From contig QMSP01000018.1 in NCBI GenBank assembly GCA_003650925.1, forward strand, positions 1-39,907: a DNA stretch of 39,907 nucleotides, written 5' to 3'. This DNA is from Thermoprotei archaeon. Lineage in GTDB: Archaea; Thermoproteota; Thermoprotei; QMSL01. Each line of letters opens with the position of its first letter. Within the stretch, counting starts at the first letter, position 1. Positions 8,550 to 16,879 of the stretch are shown here, one piece after another. The position numbers and the translations under genes were made by a program. The notes under the pieces are model-generated. The model made no database searches and had not been told where the DNA came from. It saw only the letters and a list, made by a program, of their open reading frames with translations.

Positions 8550-9358
8550 ATGCAGGGATCACGCACTTACTCCTGAGATGTTCAGAATGTAGTAGCAGGC
8601 TGATCCTTGATGATAAAACACAGGAATATGTATGCCCCCTCTGTGGCCTTGTACACGGCCCAATAATGATAAATCAAGAGCCTCGAATGCCACTATTCAA
8701 GGTTAGTAATAGGAGGAGAAGAATAATGCCTCTTATGGTAAGATTCTTAGAAGAACTGGGCCTCTTTCAGCATAGCCTTCTAGAGAGAGCACTAAGGATA
8801 GCTGAAAGCTACAAGCAGAAACCAAGTAGTCTTGCTCTACTCGCCATAGCCTCCATCCTAATAGCCTGCAATGAAGTAGGAATTCCTGTCGATATAAAAA
8901 GGCTCATCAGGAAGGCCAAAGAGCTTGGCTATGAAAGACTTAGCTTATCCTCTCTGAATCAGCTGCTATATAGGATGGATTACCATCCCAGCAAGGATCC
9001 TCTGAGGGAGAGCTTATTCTGGCTAAGAAGAGCTATTTCAAGAATGGACAGGAAAGTGGCAAGCATGAAAGATGTACTTCCCACAGCCATTAGGCATCTT
9101 CTGGAAATTGAAAAGATGAACCTAGGCTTATCCCCCAGATCAAAAGCCATACTAGCGCTCCTTCTTGCTTTAAGGAGATTAAACATCAAGCTAAGAGTGT
9201 ACGATATAGCAAATGCCTTTGAATGCTCAGAAAGTAGGGTCTACAGGTTGATGAAGAAGTGCAATCTAATGGAGGAGTCTTCTGGTGTAAAGACGAATGC
9301 CTTCCAGTCAGCTCATGACTCTAATAACTCTACGAGGTCTTCATCCACAACAGGCTAG
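8550..9358 (+). CDS. TFB-like transcription initiation factor, zinc ribbon out of frame with its ATG
   Basis: TFB recruits RNA polymerase to TATA/TBP promoters. The zinc ribbon (RCSECSSR, then VCPLCGLV) is encoded from about 8576 and runs in frame into two cyclin-like repeats (about 8740-9270). A start at the ATG at 8666 would miss the ribbon. The promoter-matched ATG at 8550 is in another frame and hits TGA after 8 codons. Adding one base to the GGG at 8555-8557 gives MQGITHLLLRCSEC, matching the MQEHLSLLRCNEC start of the second TFB in this window. So either a base is missing from the sequence, or the gene is frameshifted or starts at a rare codon. The core is shorter and more divergent than TFB2. 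Coordinates include the suspected frameshift. Confidence 0.75.
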
Positions 9359-9414
9359 TTATTGTGGATAATTATGGACTGAGAAAGAGAGGATGCTTTA
9401 AGTCTTCATCAGCA

Positions 9415-9463
9415 TCAGCGAAGGACGCGATCATCATTTCTCAGAGTTTGCACCCTTCATCAT
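9415..9463 (-). ncRNA. C/D box sRNA, D' guide predicted to target tRNA-Ala(UGC) wobble U34
   Basis: On the minus strand: box C ATGATGA (9457-9463), 12-nt guide, box D' CTGA (9441-9444), GAA, box C' ATGATGA (9431-9437), 12-nt guide, box D CTGA (9415-9418). The 12-nt spacing of both guides is canonical for archaeal 2'-O-methylation guides. The D' guide AGGGTGCAAACT pairs with GTTTGCACCC in the anticodon arm of tRNA-Ala(UGC) at 39053-39062 (10 Watson-Crick pairs plus one G-U). The fifth nucleotide from D' faces U34. The D guide TCGCGTCCTTCG would target CGAAGGACGCGA, possibly in 23S rRNA, which is outside the window. No clear terminal stem is seen. It lies in the 165-bp gap after TFB1 and downstream of thi4. 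Confidence 0.85.
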
Positions 9464-9523
9464 TCGTAGTTTTATTATGAATTTTAGGTTAAAAATCTTC
9501 TCAACATAAGTTTGAATTCAGTT

Positions 9524-10321
9524 CTAGCTTAGCTCCTTTGCTATCTCCTCAGCTACCTTAGCACCTGAAAGCAGCATCCCTCCAAAGATTGGCCCCATCC
9601 TTGGAAGTCCATGTAATGTTGCCACTGCCATTCCAGCCACATAGAGTCCTTCACACACTTTACCCGTGTATTCGACAACAAGTCTCTCGCCTAGTGAGGC
9701 CCACATAGAACTTTCGCCAGGGATTCTCATTCTAACCTTGGGAATCTTCTTCTGAACGATCCTTAGAACTTCGGCATCATGCCCTGTAGCATCGACTACT
9801 ACTCTTGACTTTATTCCAATAGGGTCCACGTGTAGTTGTGCAAGCTTTATTGCTGTCCATTGTACAACTACGCCACATATCTTAACTTTGTCCTCCTCCT
9901 CTCTATATACAACATCCTCAACATGCACTCCAAGTATAAACTTAGCGCCTGCATCTATGGCACTGCTTGCCAGTTTAGCTATGAGCTCCGCAGGACTTAC
10001 TACGTATACTCCCTCATCATACACCTCGTATTTGCACCCTACATCATCCAATATCTTGTTTGCTGGCTCCTCTACAACTATGGCCGGAAGTAGAATTCCT
10101 CCCCCTCCTATACCTCCTCCAAATGATAGTCTCCTCTCCACTACAAGAGTCTTTATACCTCTTCTTGCCAGATATACCGCTGCGGTCATACCAGCCGGTC
10201 CAGCACCTACTATGACAACGTCCGACTGAATGATGTCATCAAGTAATCTCAAGGCATTGTTTATGATGGCCTTACTGATTACATGCTCTTCTACAGGCCT
10301 CATTTTAACATAGTCAAACAT
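9524..10321 (-). CDS. thi4: Thiamine thiazole synthase Thi4 family
   Basis: 265-aa FAD/NAD-binding protein that makes the thiazole moiety of thiamine from NAD and glycine. The dinucleotide motif VGAGPAG lies at 38-44, followed by VERR and a GGGIGGGG loop (68-75). In the active site the yeast-type sulfur-donating Cys is replaced by H164 (AQLHVDP), as in methanogen Thi4. This predicts a catalytic, sulfide- and iron-dependent enzyme rather than a suicide protein. The C-terminus (GLPRMGPIFGGMLLSG) is typical. No TPP riboswitch is evident upstream. It is a single gene, transcribed leftwards towards the C/D sRNA. Confidence 0.93.
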   Translation of the reverse strand: MFDYVKMRPVEEHVISKAIINNALRLLDDIIQSDVVIVGAGPAGMTAAVYLARRGIKTLVVERRLSFGGGIGGGGILLPAIVVEEPANKILDDVGCKYEVYDEGVYVVSPAELIAKLASSAIDAGAKFILGVHVEDVVYREEEDKVKICGVVVQWTAIKLAQLHVDPIGIKSRVVVDATGHDAEVLRIVQKKIPKVRMRIPGESSMWASLGERLVVEYTGKVCEGLYVAGMAVATLHGLPRMGPIFGGMLLSGAKVAEEIAKELS

Positions 10322-10364
10322 ATGCTCACCTACTGCTTCTTCTAATGCCCCTTTAGCCTACCTC

Positions 10365-10685
10365 TTAACCCTTTTTAAAACCTATCACCAGACCTACTAT
10401 GAAGCTTGATGCAAAGGGAAGATGGCTGACTATGTGCGTCTCTAGCCCTGTTAACTTAGTTCCCAAGGTCTGCATTATGTTTGAGGTCCATTCATATAAC
10501 TTCTCATACTTGACTTCGATCACGCCGGAGTACTCAAGGTAGAGGAGCATCAGAAATATGAGTCCAGCTATAATGGCAAGAACTTTAAGGAGCTTCTTAA
10601 TAGCATAGCCTACAAGGAATCCTATAGCTCCTCCAAATCCCATCTGAGTTAGCACTGGAACTATGAGCTGGTCGAGTCCCTCCAT
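10365..10685 (-). CDS. FUN14 family membrane protein
   Basis: 106 aa with a Gly-rich first membrane stretch (MGFGGAIGFLVGYAIKK), a second helix (VLAIIAGLIFLMLLYL) and a C-terminal helix ending GLVIGFKKG. This order and length match small archaeal FUN14-domain proteins, relatives of mitochondrial FUNDC1. The function in archaea is unknown. It may be co-transcribed with thi4 (43-bp gap). Confidence 0.75.
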   Translation of the reverse strand: MEGLDQLIVPVLTQMGFGGAIGFLVGYAIKKLLKVLAIIAGLIFLMLLYLEYSGVIEVKYEKLYEWTSNIMQTLGTKLTGLETHIVSHLPFASSFIVGLVIGFKKG

Positions 10686-10785
10686 ACTTTAGCCTCCTCA
10701 GCCATGTCCACTTAGCTAGCTGGTGCTATTAAATCATAACTTTTACAGATTAGTTAAAAATAGGGGTATACAACTATGATACCCG

Positions 10786-11130
10786 ATGGACAACGAGATA
10801 AGAGAGGCCATTGAGGACTTGAAGAATATCTTCCCCTCGAAGAGCTCTTCATGGTATAGAAGGTGCCTAAAAAGGCTCAGATCTGTGAAGCTAGTCAAGG
10901 TCGATCCTCTTTATGAATACTGGATTGTGGAAGGAGATCCGAGCCTTGGGGATAGAGATAGAGTGTATTTTGTAAGGTATGATGTAAGGAACAAGCGCTA
11001 TATCTGCACATGTTATACACCGACTAAGAGGTTCTCCTGGTCTAGAGCAAAGAAAGTGTGTACACACGTGGGGGCTGTTATATTGTACAGGATTGTCAAG
11101 AGGAAATATTTAATGAAATATGAGGCTTAG
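10786..11130 (+). CDS. SWIM zinc-finger protein
   Basis: 114 aa. The C-terminal half has YICTCYTP, then KKVCTHVGAV, a CxC...CxH arrangement typical of SWIM zinc fingers, which bind DNA or proteins. The N-terminus is helical (EAIEDLKNIFPSKSSS). Small stand-alone SWIM proteins are common in archaea and some are linked to recombination or repair factors, but no partner is next to this one. It ends one base before the stop of the convergent PEP synthase gene. Confidence 0.75.
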   Translation: MDNEIREAIEDLKNIFPSKSSSWYRRCLKRLRSVKLVKVDPLYEYWIVEGDPSLGDRDRVYFVRYDVRNKRYICTCYTPTKRFSWSRAKKVCTHVGAVILYRIVKRKYLMKYEA

Positions 11131-11131
11131 A

Positions 11132-13549
11132 CTACCACTCCGCTTCCCACACTTCCCCCTTCTTGGCAACCCCTAGTAGCTTCTCTAGCAATATCCTTCT
11201 CTCAATGGCAGCTACAAGCTGCCTTGTGCTTACGACAACATCTGGATTCACGCTTATGCTATCAATACCACATCTTACGAGGAACTCAGTGAACTCTGGA
11301 TAGACACTTGGAGCTTGTCCACATATGCTCACAGTTCTACCATGCTTATGAGCAACCTTTATGAGATGCTTTATGGCCCTCCTAACAGCTGCATCCCTCT
11401 CGTCGAAGTATCTTGGGTCAAGCTCTGGTAATATCTGGCTATCACGATCAGTTCCTAGTATGAGCTGAGTTAGGTCATTGCTTCCGATGCTGAAGCCATC
11501 CACATACTTACAGAACTCCTCTGCTAGGAAGATCACGCTTGGTACCTCGGCCATGGCCCATACCTTGAAGTCTCTTGAGCTTTCAAGGCCTTCCTCAGCC
11601 ATTATCTCGAGAACTCTCTCAACTTCCCATGTAGTCCTTACGAAGGGTAGCATCACCCAGACATTCTTTAGTCCATACTCCTCACGTACCTTCTTTATGG
11701 CCTTGCACTCTAGCCTGAAGGCTTTCTCATACTGTGGAGATATGTATCGGCTAACACCTCTCCATCCAAGCATTGGATTATCCTCATGTGGCTCATATTT
11801 CTCTCCACCTCTTAGCTGACGATACTCATTGGTCTTGAAGTCGCTAAATCTCACTACAACCGGCCTTGGATAAACCTCTCTTGCGACAAGAGCTATGCCC
11901 TCTGCCATCTTCTCAATAAACTTGTCGCTCTTACCTATCTCTATCAGATATAGTGGATGATCACCTATGTAGCTGGCCATTATGAACTCTACCCTCATGA
12001 GGCCTATTCCATCAAAGGGCAGGTGCTTGTAGTCCTTTATCTTCTCTGGAACTCCTAGGTTCATGTATATCTTAGTCCCTGTGGGAACCCATTGAACAAC
12101 AATGGCTGCCTCCTCAACTTTTGCCCTCTTCTCTTCAACCTTTGGCTTCGCCAACTCCTCTACAGCACCCTCATAGACAACTCCTCTGGTCGCGTCAACC
12201 GTGTAGGTAGCGCCAGTCTTCAAGACCTTAGTTGCATTGCCAGTGCCCACTATGCATGGTATGCCCAGCTCTCTGCTCACTATGGCTGCATGACAAGTCA
12301 TACCTCCTTCATCAGTGATTATAGCTCCAGCTAGCCTCATGTAAGGTACCCAGTCGGGATTAGTCATCTTTGTGACGAGTATGTCGCCACGCTTTATGAG
12401 CTTAGCTGCCTCCTCAGGAGAGAAGACAACTTTTGCTACTCCTACGTGGACACCAGGACTAGCTGGTAATCCCTTAAGCACAACTTTAGCCTCAGCTAAT
12501 TTGATAGCACCTACTTTCTCCTCCTTCTTCTCCTTTCTCACACTCCACACAGTTTCAGGTCTGGCTTGGACTATGAAGACGCTCTGTGGGAAGGGCATAT
12601 CCTTGTCTATAGCCCACTCTATGTCCATATGCCTCTTGTAGTGTTCATATATTTTGACTCCAAGCTTAGCCAGCTCCAATACTTCATCATCAGTTAGACA
12701 TGGCTTCTCCTGCAGGTCTTCAGGCAAGGGCATGATATGAGTTTCTCCAGTTCTTGGATCCCTAACGCTCCATACAGTCTTCTTTGACACACGCTTCTCC
12801 ACTATCTTGAATGTATTCTTGTCAACCACGTATTCATCTGGGGTAACGGCTCCACTAACGACGGACTCTCCAAGGCCCCAGTTGGCCTCTATCACTATCT
12901 TAGATTCATCGCCTGTTACTGGATGTAGTGTGAACATGACCCCTGCAGCCTTAGCATTGACCATCTTCTGAACAGCTACGCTTATGAGTACCTTCTCATG
13001 CTTGAAGCCCTTCTGCTCTCTATAGAATATGGCTCTTGGAGTGAAGAGACTTGACCAACACTTCTTGACCTTCTCTATAACCTCATCCTCACCTATTACA
13101 TTGAGATATGTCTCCTGCTGTCCAGCGAAGCTAGCATCAGGAAGATCCTCCGCTGTAGCACTTGACCTTACGGCTACAGGTAGCCTATGCTCTCTGAAGC
13201 CTACCCTAGCACACAGCTCTCTATAGGCTTCTCTGATAGCCTCCTCTATGTCTCTAGGCATGGGAGTAGACTCTATGAGCTCTCTAATCCTCTTACTAGC
13301 CTCCTGATACTCCTCAGGCTTGCCCTCCTTTATGACTTCCTTCAATATGGCGTATATTTTATCCTTTATGCCGGTCTCCTCAATGAACCTCTTGTAGGCA
13401 TAGGCCGTTATGGCGAATCCTGGAGGAACAGGTATTCCTGCATTTATTAGCTCGCCAAGATTAGCACATTTGCCTCCTACTATCGGCGTATCTTCCTTCC
13501 TCAGCTCCTCAAACCACAGTATTAAGGCTTCCTCCCTTCTTTTAGACAT
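11132..13549 (-). CDS. ppsA: Phosphoenolpyruvate synthase
   Basis: 805 aa, full length. It converts pyruvate and ATP to PEP, AMP and phosphate in gluconeogenesis. The N-terminal ATP/pyruvate-binding domain (1-335) has [22 protein letters not shown] and [10 protein letters not shown]. The swivelling phosphohistidine domain has GGMTCHAA with H420. The C-terminal TIM barrel carries [15 protein letters not shown] and the catalytic Cys in SICGQAPS. Start is ATG at 13549. Confidence 0.97.
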   Translation of the reverse strand: MSKRREEALILWFEELRKEDTPIVGGKCANLGELINAGIPVPPGFAITAYAYKRFIEETGIKDKIYAILKEVIKEGKPEEYQEASKRIRELIESTPMPRDIEEAIREAYRELCARVGFREHRLPVAVRSSATAEDLPDASFAGQQETYLNVIGEDEVIEKVKKCWSSLFTPRAIFYREQKGFKHEKVLISVAVQKMVNAKAAGVMFTLHPVTGDESKIVIEANWGLGESVVSGAVTPDEYVVDKNTFKIVEKRVSKKTVWSVRDPRTGETHIMPLPEDLQEKPCLTDDEVLELAKLGVKIYEHYKRHMDIEWAIDKDMPFPQSVFIVQARPETVWSVRKEKKEEKVGAIKLAEAKVVLKGLPASPGVHVGVAKVVFSPEEAAKLIKRGDILVTKMTNPDWVPYMRLAGAIITDEGGMTCHAAIVSRELGIPCIVGTGNATKVLKTGATYTVDATRGVVYEGAVEELAKPKVEEKRAKVEEAAIVVQWVPTGTKIYMNLGVPEKIKDYKHLPFDGIGLMRVEFIMASYIGDHPLYLIEIGKSDKFIEKMAEGIALVAREVYPRPVVVRFSDFKTNEYRQLRGGEKYEPHEDNPMLGWRGVSRYISPQYEKAFRLECKAIKKVREEYGLKNVWVMLPFVRTTWEVERVLEIMAEEGLESSRDFKVWAMAEVPSVIFLAEEFCKYVDGFSIGSNDLTQLILGTDRDSQILPELDPRYFDERDAAVRRAIKHLIKVAHKHGRTVSICGQAPSVYPEFTEFLVRCGIDSISVNPDVVVSTRQLVAAIERRILLEKLLGVAKKGEVWEAEW

Positions 13550-13640
13550 ACGCTCACCCTAAGACCTACTATCCTTGAATCGAGCATAGTCTTAAAAGAG
13601 TTACGCATTTTCAATCTCATGAATCAGCAACAAGCTAAAC

Positions 13641-13648
13641 TTATAAAG
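13641..13648 (+). promoter_or_regulatory. TATA box upstream of the candidate sRNA and L38e
   Basis: TTATAAAG lies about 26-30 bp before the start of the ATGATGA-containing leader at about 13670. It would make one transcript covering the candidate C/D element and then the L38e gene. Confidence 0.5.
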
Positions 13649-13674
13649 TGCTAAAATGCTATATTACACACGCT

Positions 13675-13732
13675 ATGATGAGGGTGCAGCCGAAAGACCC
13701 CTGAGGGGGAGGATGTGAAAAACCCGGGCTGA
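13675..13732 (+). ncRNA. Possible C/D-like RNA in the L38e leader
   Basis: ATGATGA (13675-13681), CTGA (13701-13704), GATGTGA (13712-13718) and CTGA (13729-13732) occur in C, D', C', D order, 14 nt before the L38e start. Spacers are 19 and 10 nt rather than the usual ~12, and there is no clear closing stem. It may be a divergent guide RNA, an L7Ae-binding kink-turn controlling L38e, or chance in a GC-rich leader. Confidence 0.35.
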
Positions 13733-13746
13733 GATGGAGTGGGACC

Positions 13747-13941
13747 ATGCCTAAGGAGATATTTGACAAGGAGGAATTCATCAAGCTGTCTGAAGTAGCC
13801 AGAGAGTGCAGGGTCAAGAGGCTAGGCGACATTGTAAAGCTCAAACTCAGGCTAAGAAGATATTTGTATACTATAAAGGTTAAGCCTGAGGAAGCTGAGG
13901 AAATACTCAAGAGAATAAAGTGCCCAGTAAGGGAGCTATGA
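13747..13941 (+). CDS. rpl38e: Large-subunit ribosomal protein L38e
   Basis: 64 aa, starting MPKEIFDKEEFIKLSEVAR with the diagnostic core KLKLRLRRYLYTIKV. It aligns along its length with eukaryotic RPL38 (MPRKIEEIKDF, then RCSRYLYTL). L38e is absent from Euryarchaeota and present in many Thermoproteota, so it is a lineage marker. The long structured leader is described separately. The last 35 bp overlap the convergent presenilin-like gene. Confidence 0.88.
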   Translation: MPKEIFDKEEFIKLSEVARECRVKRLGDIVKLKLRLRRYLYTIKVKPEEAEEILKRIKCPVREL

Positions 13942-14767
13942 AGTAGATAACTCCCATTACAAGAAGACTGAATAAGACGGGAACTATTAGGCCTGGAGCA
14001 TATCCTTTTCTCAATGCTATCTCATAAGTAGTACACATCCCCATTATTTCTGCCAAGGCCACTAACATGGTTAAAATCCAGTTTCTGAATAAAATTTGAC
14101 TTATCGCAAGAAGAGAGGAATAGACAATGAGATCCCCTATACCCACGTAAACTACCCCTGCATAGTACATGGCGACTCTGAGGACATTAATGCCCTGTCC
14201 CTCACGATGAACTGGCCTGCCTATGAACTTAAGCATACGATTTAAAACTCCTTTGTATACTGAGAACACATCGTATAAGGAAATCACGATTATGAATGCC
14301 ATTAGGGTCATTATGGGCATGGAGTACGCTAGAATAACCCCCGCATAAGCTCCAGATAGCAGCACAGGTATTCCCAGTATGAATCTAGCAATGAGGTCAT
14401 CTTTCTTCACTATTATTGAAAGAATGAGAATGCCCACTACCAGACAGCCTATTATCATTGCAGATACTCTATCAAGGTCATATAGCTGGGCTATTCCACT
14501 GATGGTTGTCAGAGTCAACATCATCATCAATGAATATAAGAAGACTACCAGGGCATATCTTCTTCTCAACGATACTAGGAGCATTATTGAAGCTGCTCCC
14601 ACTATCATCATGAATATCAAGAGATCTATCATCATATCAGTAGGAGTAGTCGTCATGGGAGGGGCTTCAAATATTGCTTCTACGCGCAGTAGCAGCAGAT
14701 AGACTATCGTGAAGAATGGTATCATAGATCCAGTTATTAGCAAGTAGCTCCTAAGACGAGTTAACAT
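13907..14767 (-). CDS. Presenilin/SPP-like intramembrane aspartyl protease (A22)
   Basis: 286 aa, almost entirely hydrophobic with about nine membrane helices. The two catalytic aspartates are visible: D166 in ISLYDVFSV (YD motif) and D212 in VGIGDLIVYS (GxGD motif), with a charged loop between them (GRPVHREGQG). The third motif, PAL in most family members, appears as APGLIVPVL, that is PGL. Such enzymes cut membrane-embedded helices such as signal-peptide remnants. The gene overlaps the end of the upstream aCPSF2 gene by 7 bp, so the two are probably one operon. Confidence 0.85.
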   Translation of the reverse strand: MLTRLRSYLLITGSMIPFFTIVYLLLLRVEAIFEAPPMTTTPTDMMIDLLIFMMIVGAASIMLLVSLRRRYALVVFLYSLMMMLTLTTISGIAQLYDLDRVSAMIIGCLVVGILILSIIVKKDDLIARFILGIPVLLSGAYAGVILAYSMPIMTLMAFIIVISLYDVFSVYKGVLNRMLKFIGRPVHREGQGINVLRVAMYYAGVVYVGIGDLIVYSSLLAISQILFRNWILTMLVALAEIMGMCTTYEIALRKGYAPGLIVPVLFSLLVMGVIYFIAPLLGTLFS

Positions 14768-16059
14768 ACTCTAAGCTCCTCTCCCATCCTAGGGACATAA
14801 GTATCTAGATCGTACAGCTCACTTAGCTCTTCCGCTAATGCCTTACTTCCTTCATGCTCTCCATGGATCAGAATGAGCTTAACACCTGAGCCTAGCATGG
14901 AGGCGAACTCTAGAAGCTCCTTCCTACCTGAGTGTGATGAGAAGTCGAACCATGCTACTTTTGCCTTTACCTTCTCCTCCTTGTCATTGAACTTGAACTT
15001 CCCAGTCTCTAGTAAATATCTTCCTGGAGTCCCTGGAATCTGATAGCTTACAAGGAATATCGCATTTCTCCTGTCCTTGTATATTCTCTGAAGATAATAT
15101 AGTGCTGCTCCTCCCTTCAACATACCAGCAGGTGACACTATGACTCCGCTGCTCTTCAATGCTCTTCGCCTATCACCTCTTGTCATCACCCACCTTGCAT
15201 TGCTTAGGGCTCTCTTCAATAGCTCTTTATCCTTGACGAACTCTAAGTGGTCTAGGAGTATCTTGCTGGCTACCCTAGCCATCCCATCAAGAGTTATCGG
15301 ATAGCCAAATGAATATCTTTCAAGTATACAGAGTATCTCTTGAGACCTTCCTACAGAGAAGGCAGGGACAAGTGCTATCCCTCCCTCCTCCATGACCTCT
15401 ATTATGCTGGATATGAACAATTTTTCACATTGTTTCCTCTCAGGATGTTCTGTTGTTGCATAAGTGCTCTCCATTATGACCATGTCGACTCTCTTTAAGT
15501 CTAAGGACCCTAGGTCAGCTGGCGGAAGTAGTTGGGTCTCAATGAGATTAAAATCTGATGTGAAGAGTATCGTATAATCTCCTACCTCGAGTAAGGCCAT
15601 GGCGCTTCCAGGTATATGCCCTGCATTGATAACCTTTAAACATATGTCCTCAGCTATCACTATCTCCTCACCATATTTGACAGGAACTACGCTCCTCATC
15701 ATGGTCTTCACGTCTGCCATCTCATAAGGAATATAGTAGCCAGAAAGCCTTAGCATGTCCTCTATAAGCAGACGTGAAAACTTCGCAGTAAGCGTCGTGG
15801 TATAAAGAGGTACTCTTCTGCTGGTGTATATCAGTGGCAATGCGCCTGAGTGGTCTAGATGAGCATGAGAAAGGAATATGGCACATAGCTCCTTAGGAGC
15901 TATGCTCTCTGGAAACAAAGGTTTCTCATCTGTTAGAGACACACCATAGTCCAGGAGCAGCTTATTCCCCTTTGGGCTCTCGATGAGAACGCCTACTCTT
16001 CCTACTTCTCCACATCCTCCCAGGAACTTTATCCTGATGCTGCTTTGCTCCATAGACAT
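14761..16059 (-). CDS. Beta-CASP metallo-beta-lactamase ribonuclease, aCPSF2 type
   Basis: About 432 aa without N-terminal KH domains. Metallo-beta-lactamase motif SHAHLDHSG and later zinc ligands (AGHIPGSA, FTSDFN) are followed by the beta-CASP domain with MESTYA, VPAFSVGRSQE, SPAGMLKGG, FSSHSGR and ILIHGEH. This is the short archaeal CPSF73-like nuclease involved in RNA processing or decay, distinct from the KH-containing aCPSF1 at 36066. ATG at 16059 follows a GAGAGGAAAG-like ribosome site; GTG at 16062 is an alternative. Confidence 0.9.
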   Translation of the reverse strand: MSMEQSSIRIKFLGGCGEVGRVGVLIESPKGNKLLLDYGVSLTDEKPLFPESIAPKELCAIFLSHAHLDHSGALPLIYTSRRVPLYTTTLTAKFSRLLIEDMLRLSGYYIPYEMADVKTMMRSVVPVKYGEEIVIAEDICLKVINAGHIPGSAMALLEVGDYTILFTSDFNLIETQLLPPADLGSLDLKRVDMVIMESTYATTEHPERKQCEKLFISSIIEVMEEGGIALVPAFSVGRSQEILCILERYSFGYPITLDGMARVASKILLDHLEFVKDKELLKRALSNARWVMTRGDRRRALKSSGVIVSPAGMLKGGAALYYLQRIYKDRRNAIFLVSYQIPGTPGRYLLETGKFKFNDKEEKVKAKVAWFDFSSHSGRKELLEFASMLGSGVKLILIHGEHEGSKALAEELSELYDLDTYVPRMGEELRVC

Positions 16060-16147
16060 CACTTTCCTCTCAGTTGACTAAACATTTATGTCACTGGCTA
16101 GTCATAGAGTTTCCGGAATATAAGCTTACTCCTCAGGGAGGGTCGTC

Positions 16148-16879
16148 TTGGGAGCCAAGATACTACTCAAGAAGAAGCCCGACCTAAGGGGGGCTACGCT
16201 CATTACTGGATTCAAAGGGATCGGTTACGTGGGATACATAGCTGTAAGACATCTAGTATCCGCACTTCGGTGTGAGCTGATCGGGTTCATAGACACTAAA
16301 TACCCTCCTCCCTATGTGAGAATGAGCCAAGGAAGAATTGTGACACCTCATGAGATATACTTATTCTATAATGATGAGAACAGGCCTCATGTAATTGTGT
16401 TCAATGAAAGTGCACTTGACGCTCATGACATCTATGACCTAACTTCTGCTTTAGCTGAGTGGACTCTGAAGAATAAGTTTGAGAAAGCACTACTAATCGG
16501 AGGTCTTGACCTGAGAATCAGAAGGGATGAAAGCGAGTCTCTGCGGTGTGTTGCTACAAGAGCCTACATTAAGAAGTACGGTTGCGATCTCAGGCCTCTT
16601 GATGAAGGCTACTATGTCTTTGGTCCTCTGGCGCTATTATTGGCTAAGTATGAAATCCATGACTTTCCAGCTCTAGCCATACTTCCTTATGCATCTATTG
16701 AAAGGGCTGACCCAAAGGCAGCAGCTTTAGCCTTGAACTACTTATCGAAACTATGTGGGTTTAAGGTAGAGATTGAGGCTCTCCTCAAGGAAGCAGAAAG
16801 ACTTGAGGAAGAGCTTAAGGAAATTGAGGAGAAGAGAAGACGTGAAATGGAGCATGCTATGAGAGGCTTCTATGTGTGA
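16148..16879 (+). CDS. PAC2 family protein (proteasome assembly chaperone-like)
   Basis: 243 aa. The start LITGFKGIGYVGYIAVRHLV and IGFIDTKYPPPYVRM are typical of the PAC2 superfamily, whose archaeal members relate to proteasome assembly chaperones. A long Glu/Arg-rich helix closes the protein (about 215-240). The TTG start at 16148 is backed by a strong GGGAGGG ribosome site 5-6 bp upstream. Its 3' end overlaps tgtA by 10 bp. A proteasome role is family knowledge only; psmB lies far away at 35.4 kb. Confidence 0.82.
   Translation: MGAKILLKKKPDLRGATLITGFKGIGYVGYIAVRHLVSALRCELIGFIDTKYPPPYVRMSQGRIVTPHEIYLFYNDENRPHVIVFNESALDAHDIYDLTSALAEWTLKNKFEKALLIGGLDLRIRRDESESLRCVATRAYIKKYGCDLRPLDEGYYVFGPLALLLAKYEIHDFPALAILPYASIERADPKAAALALNYLSKLCGFKVEIEALLKEAERLEEELKEIEEKRRREMEHAMRGFYV

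Noticed and set aside
14495-14535. Repeated ATGATGATG with a nearby CTGA on the minus strand
   Set aside because: Codes for a Met-rich membrane helix of the presenilin-like protein; the guide spacing is 8 nt only.
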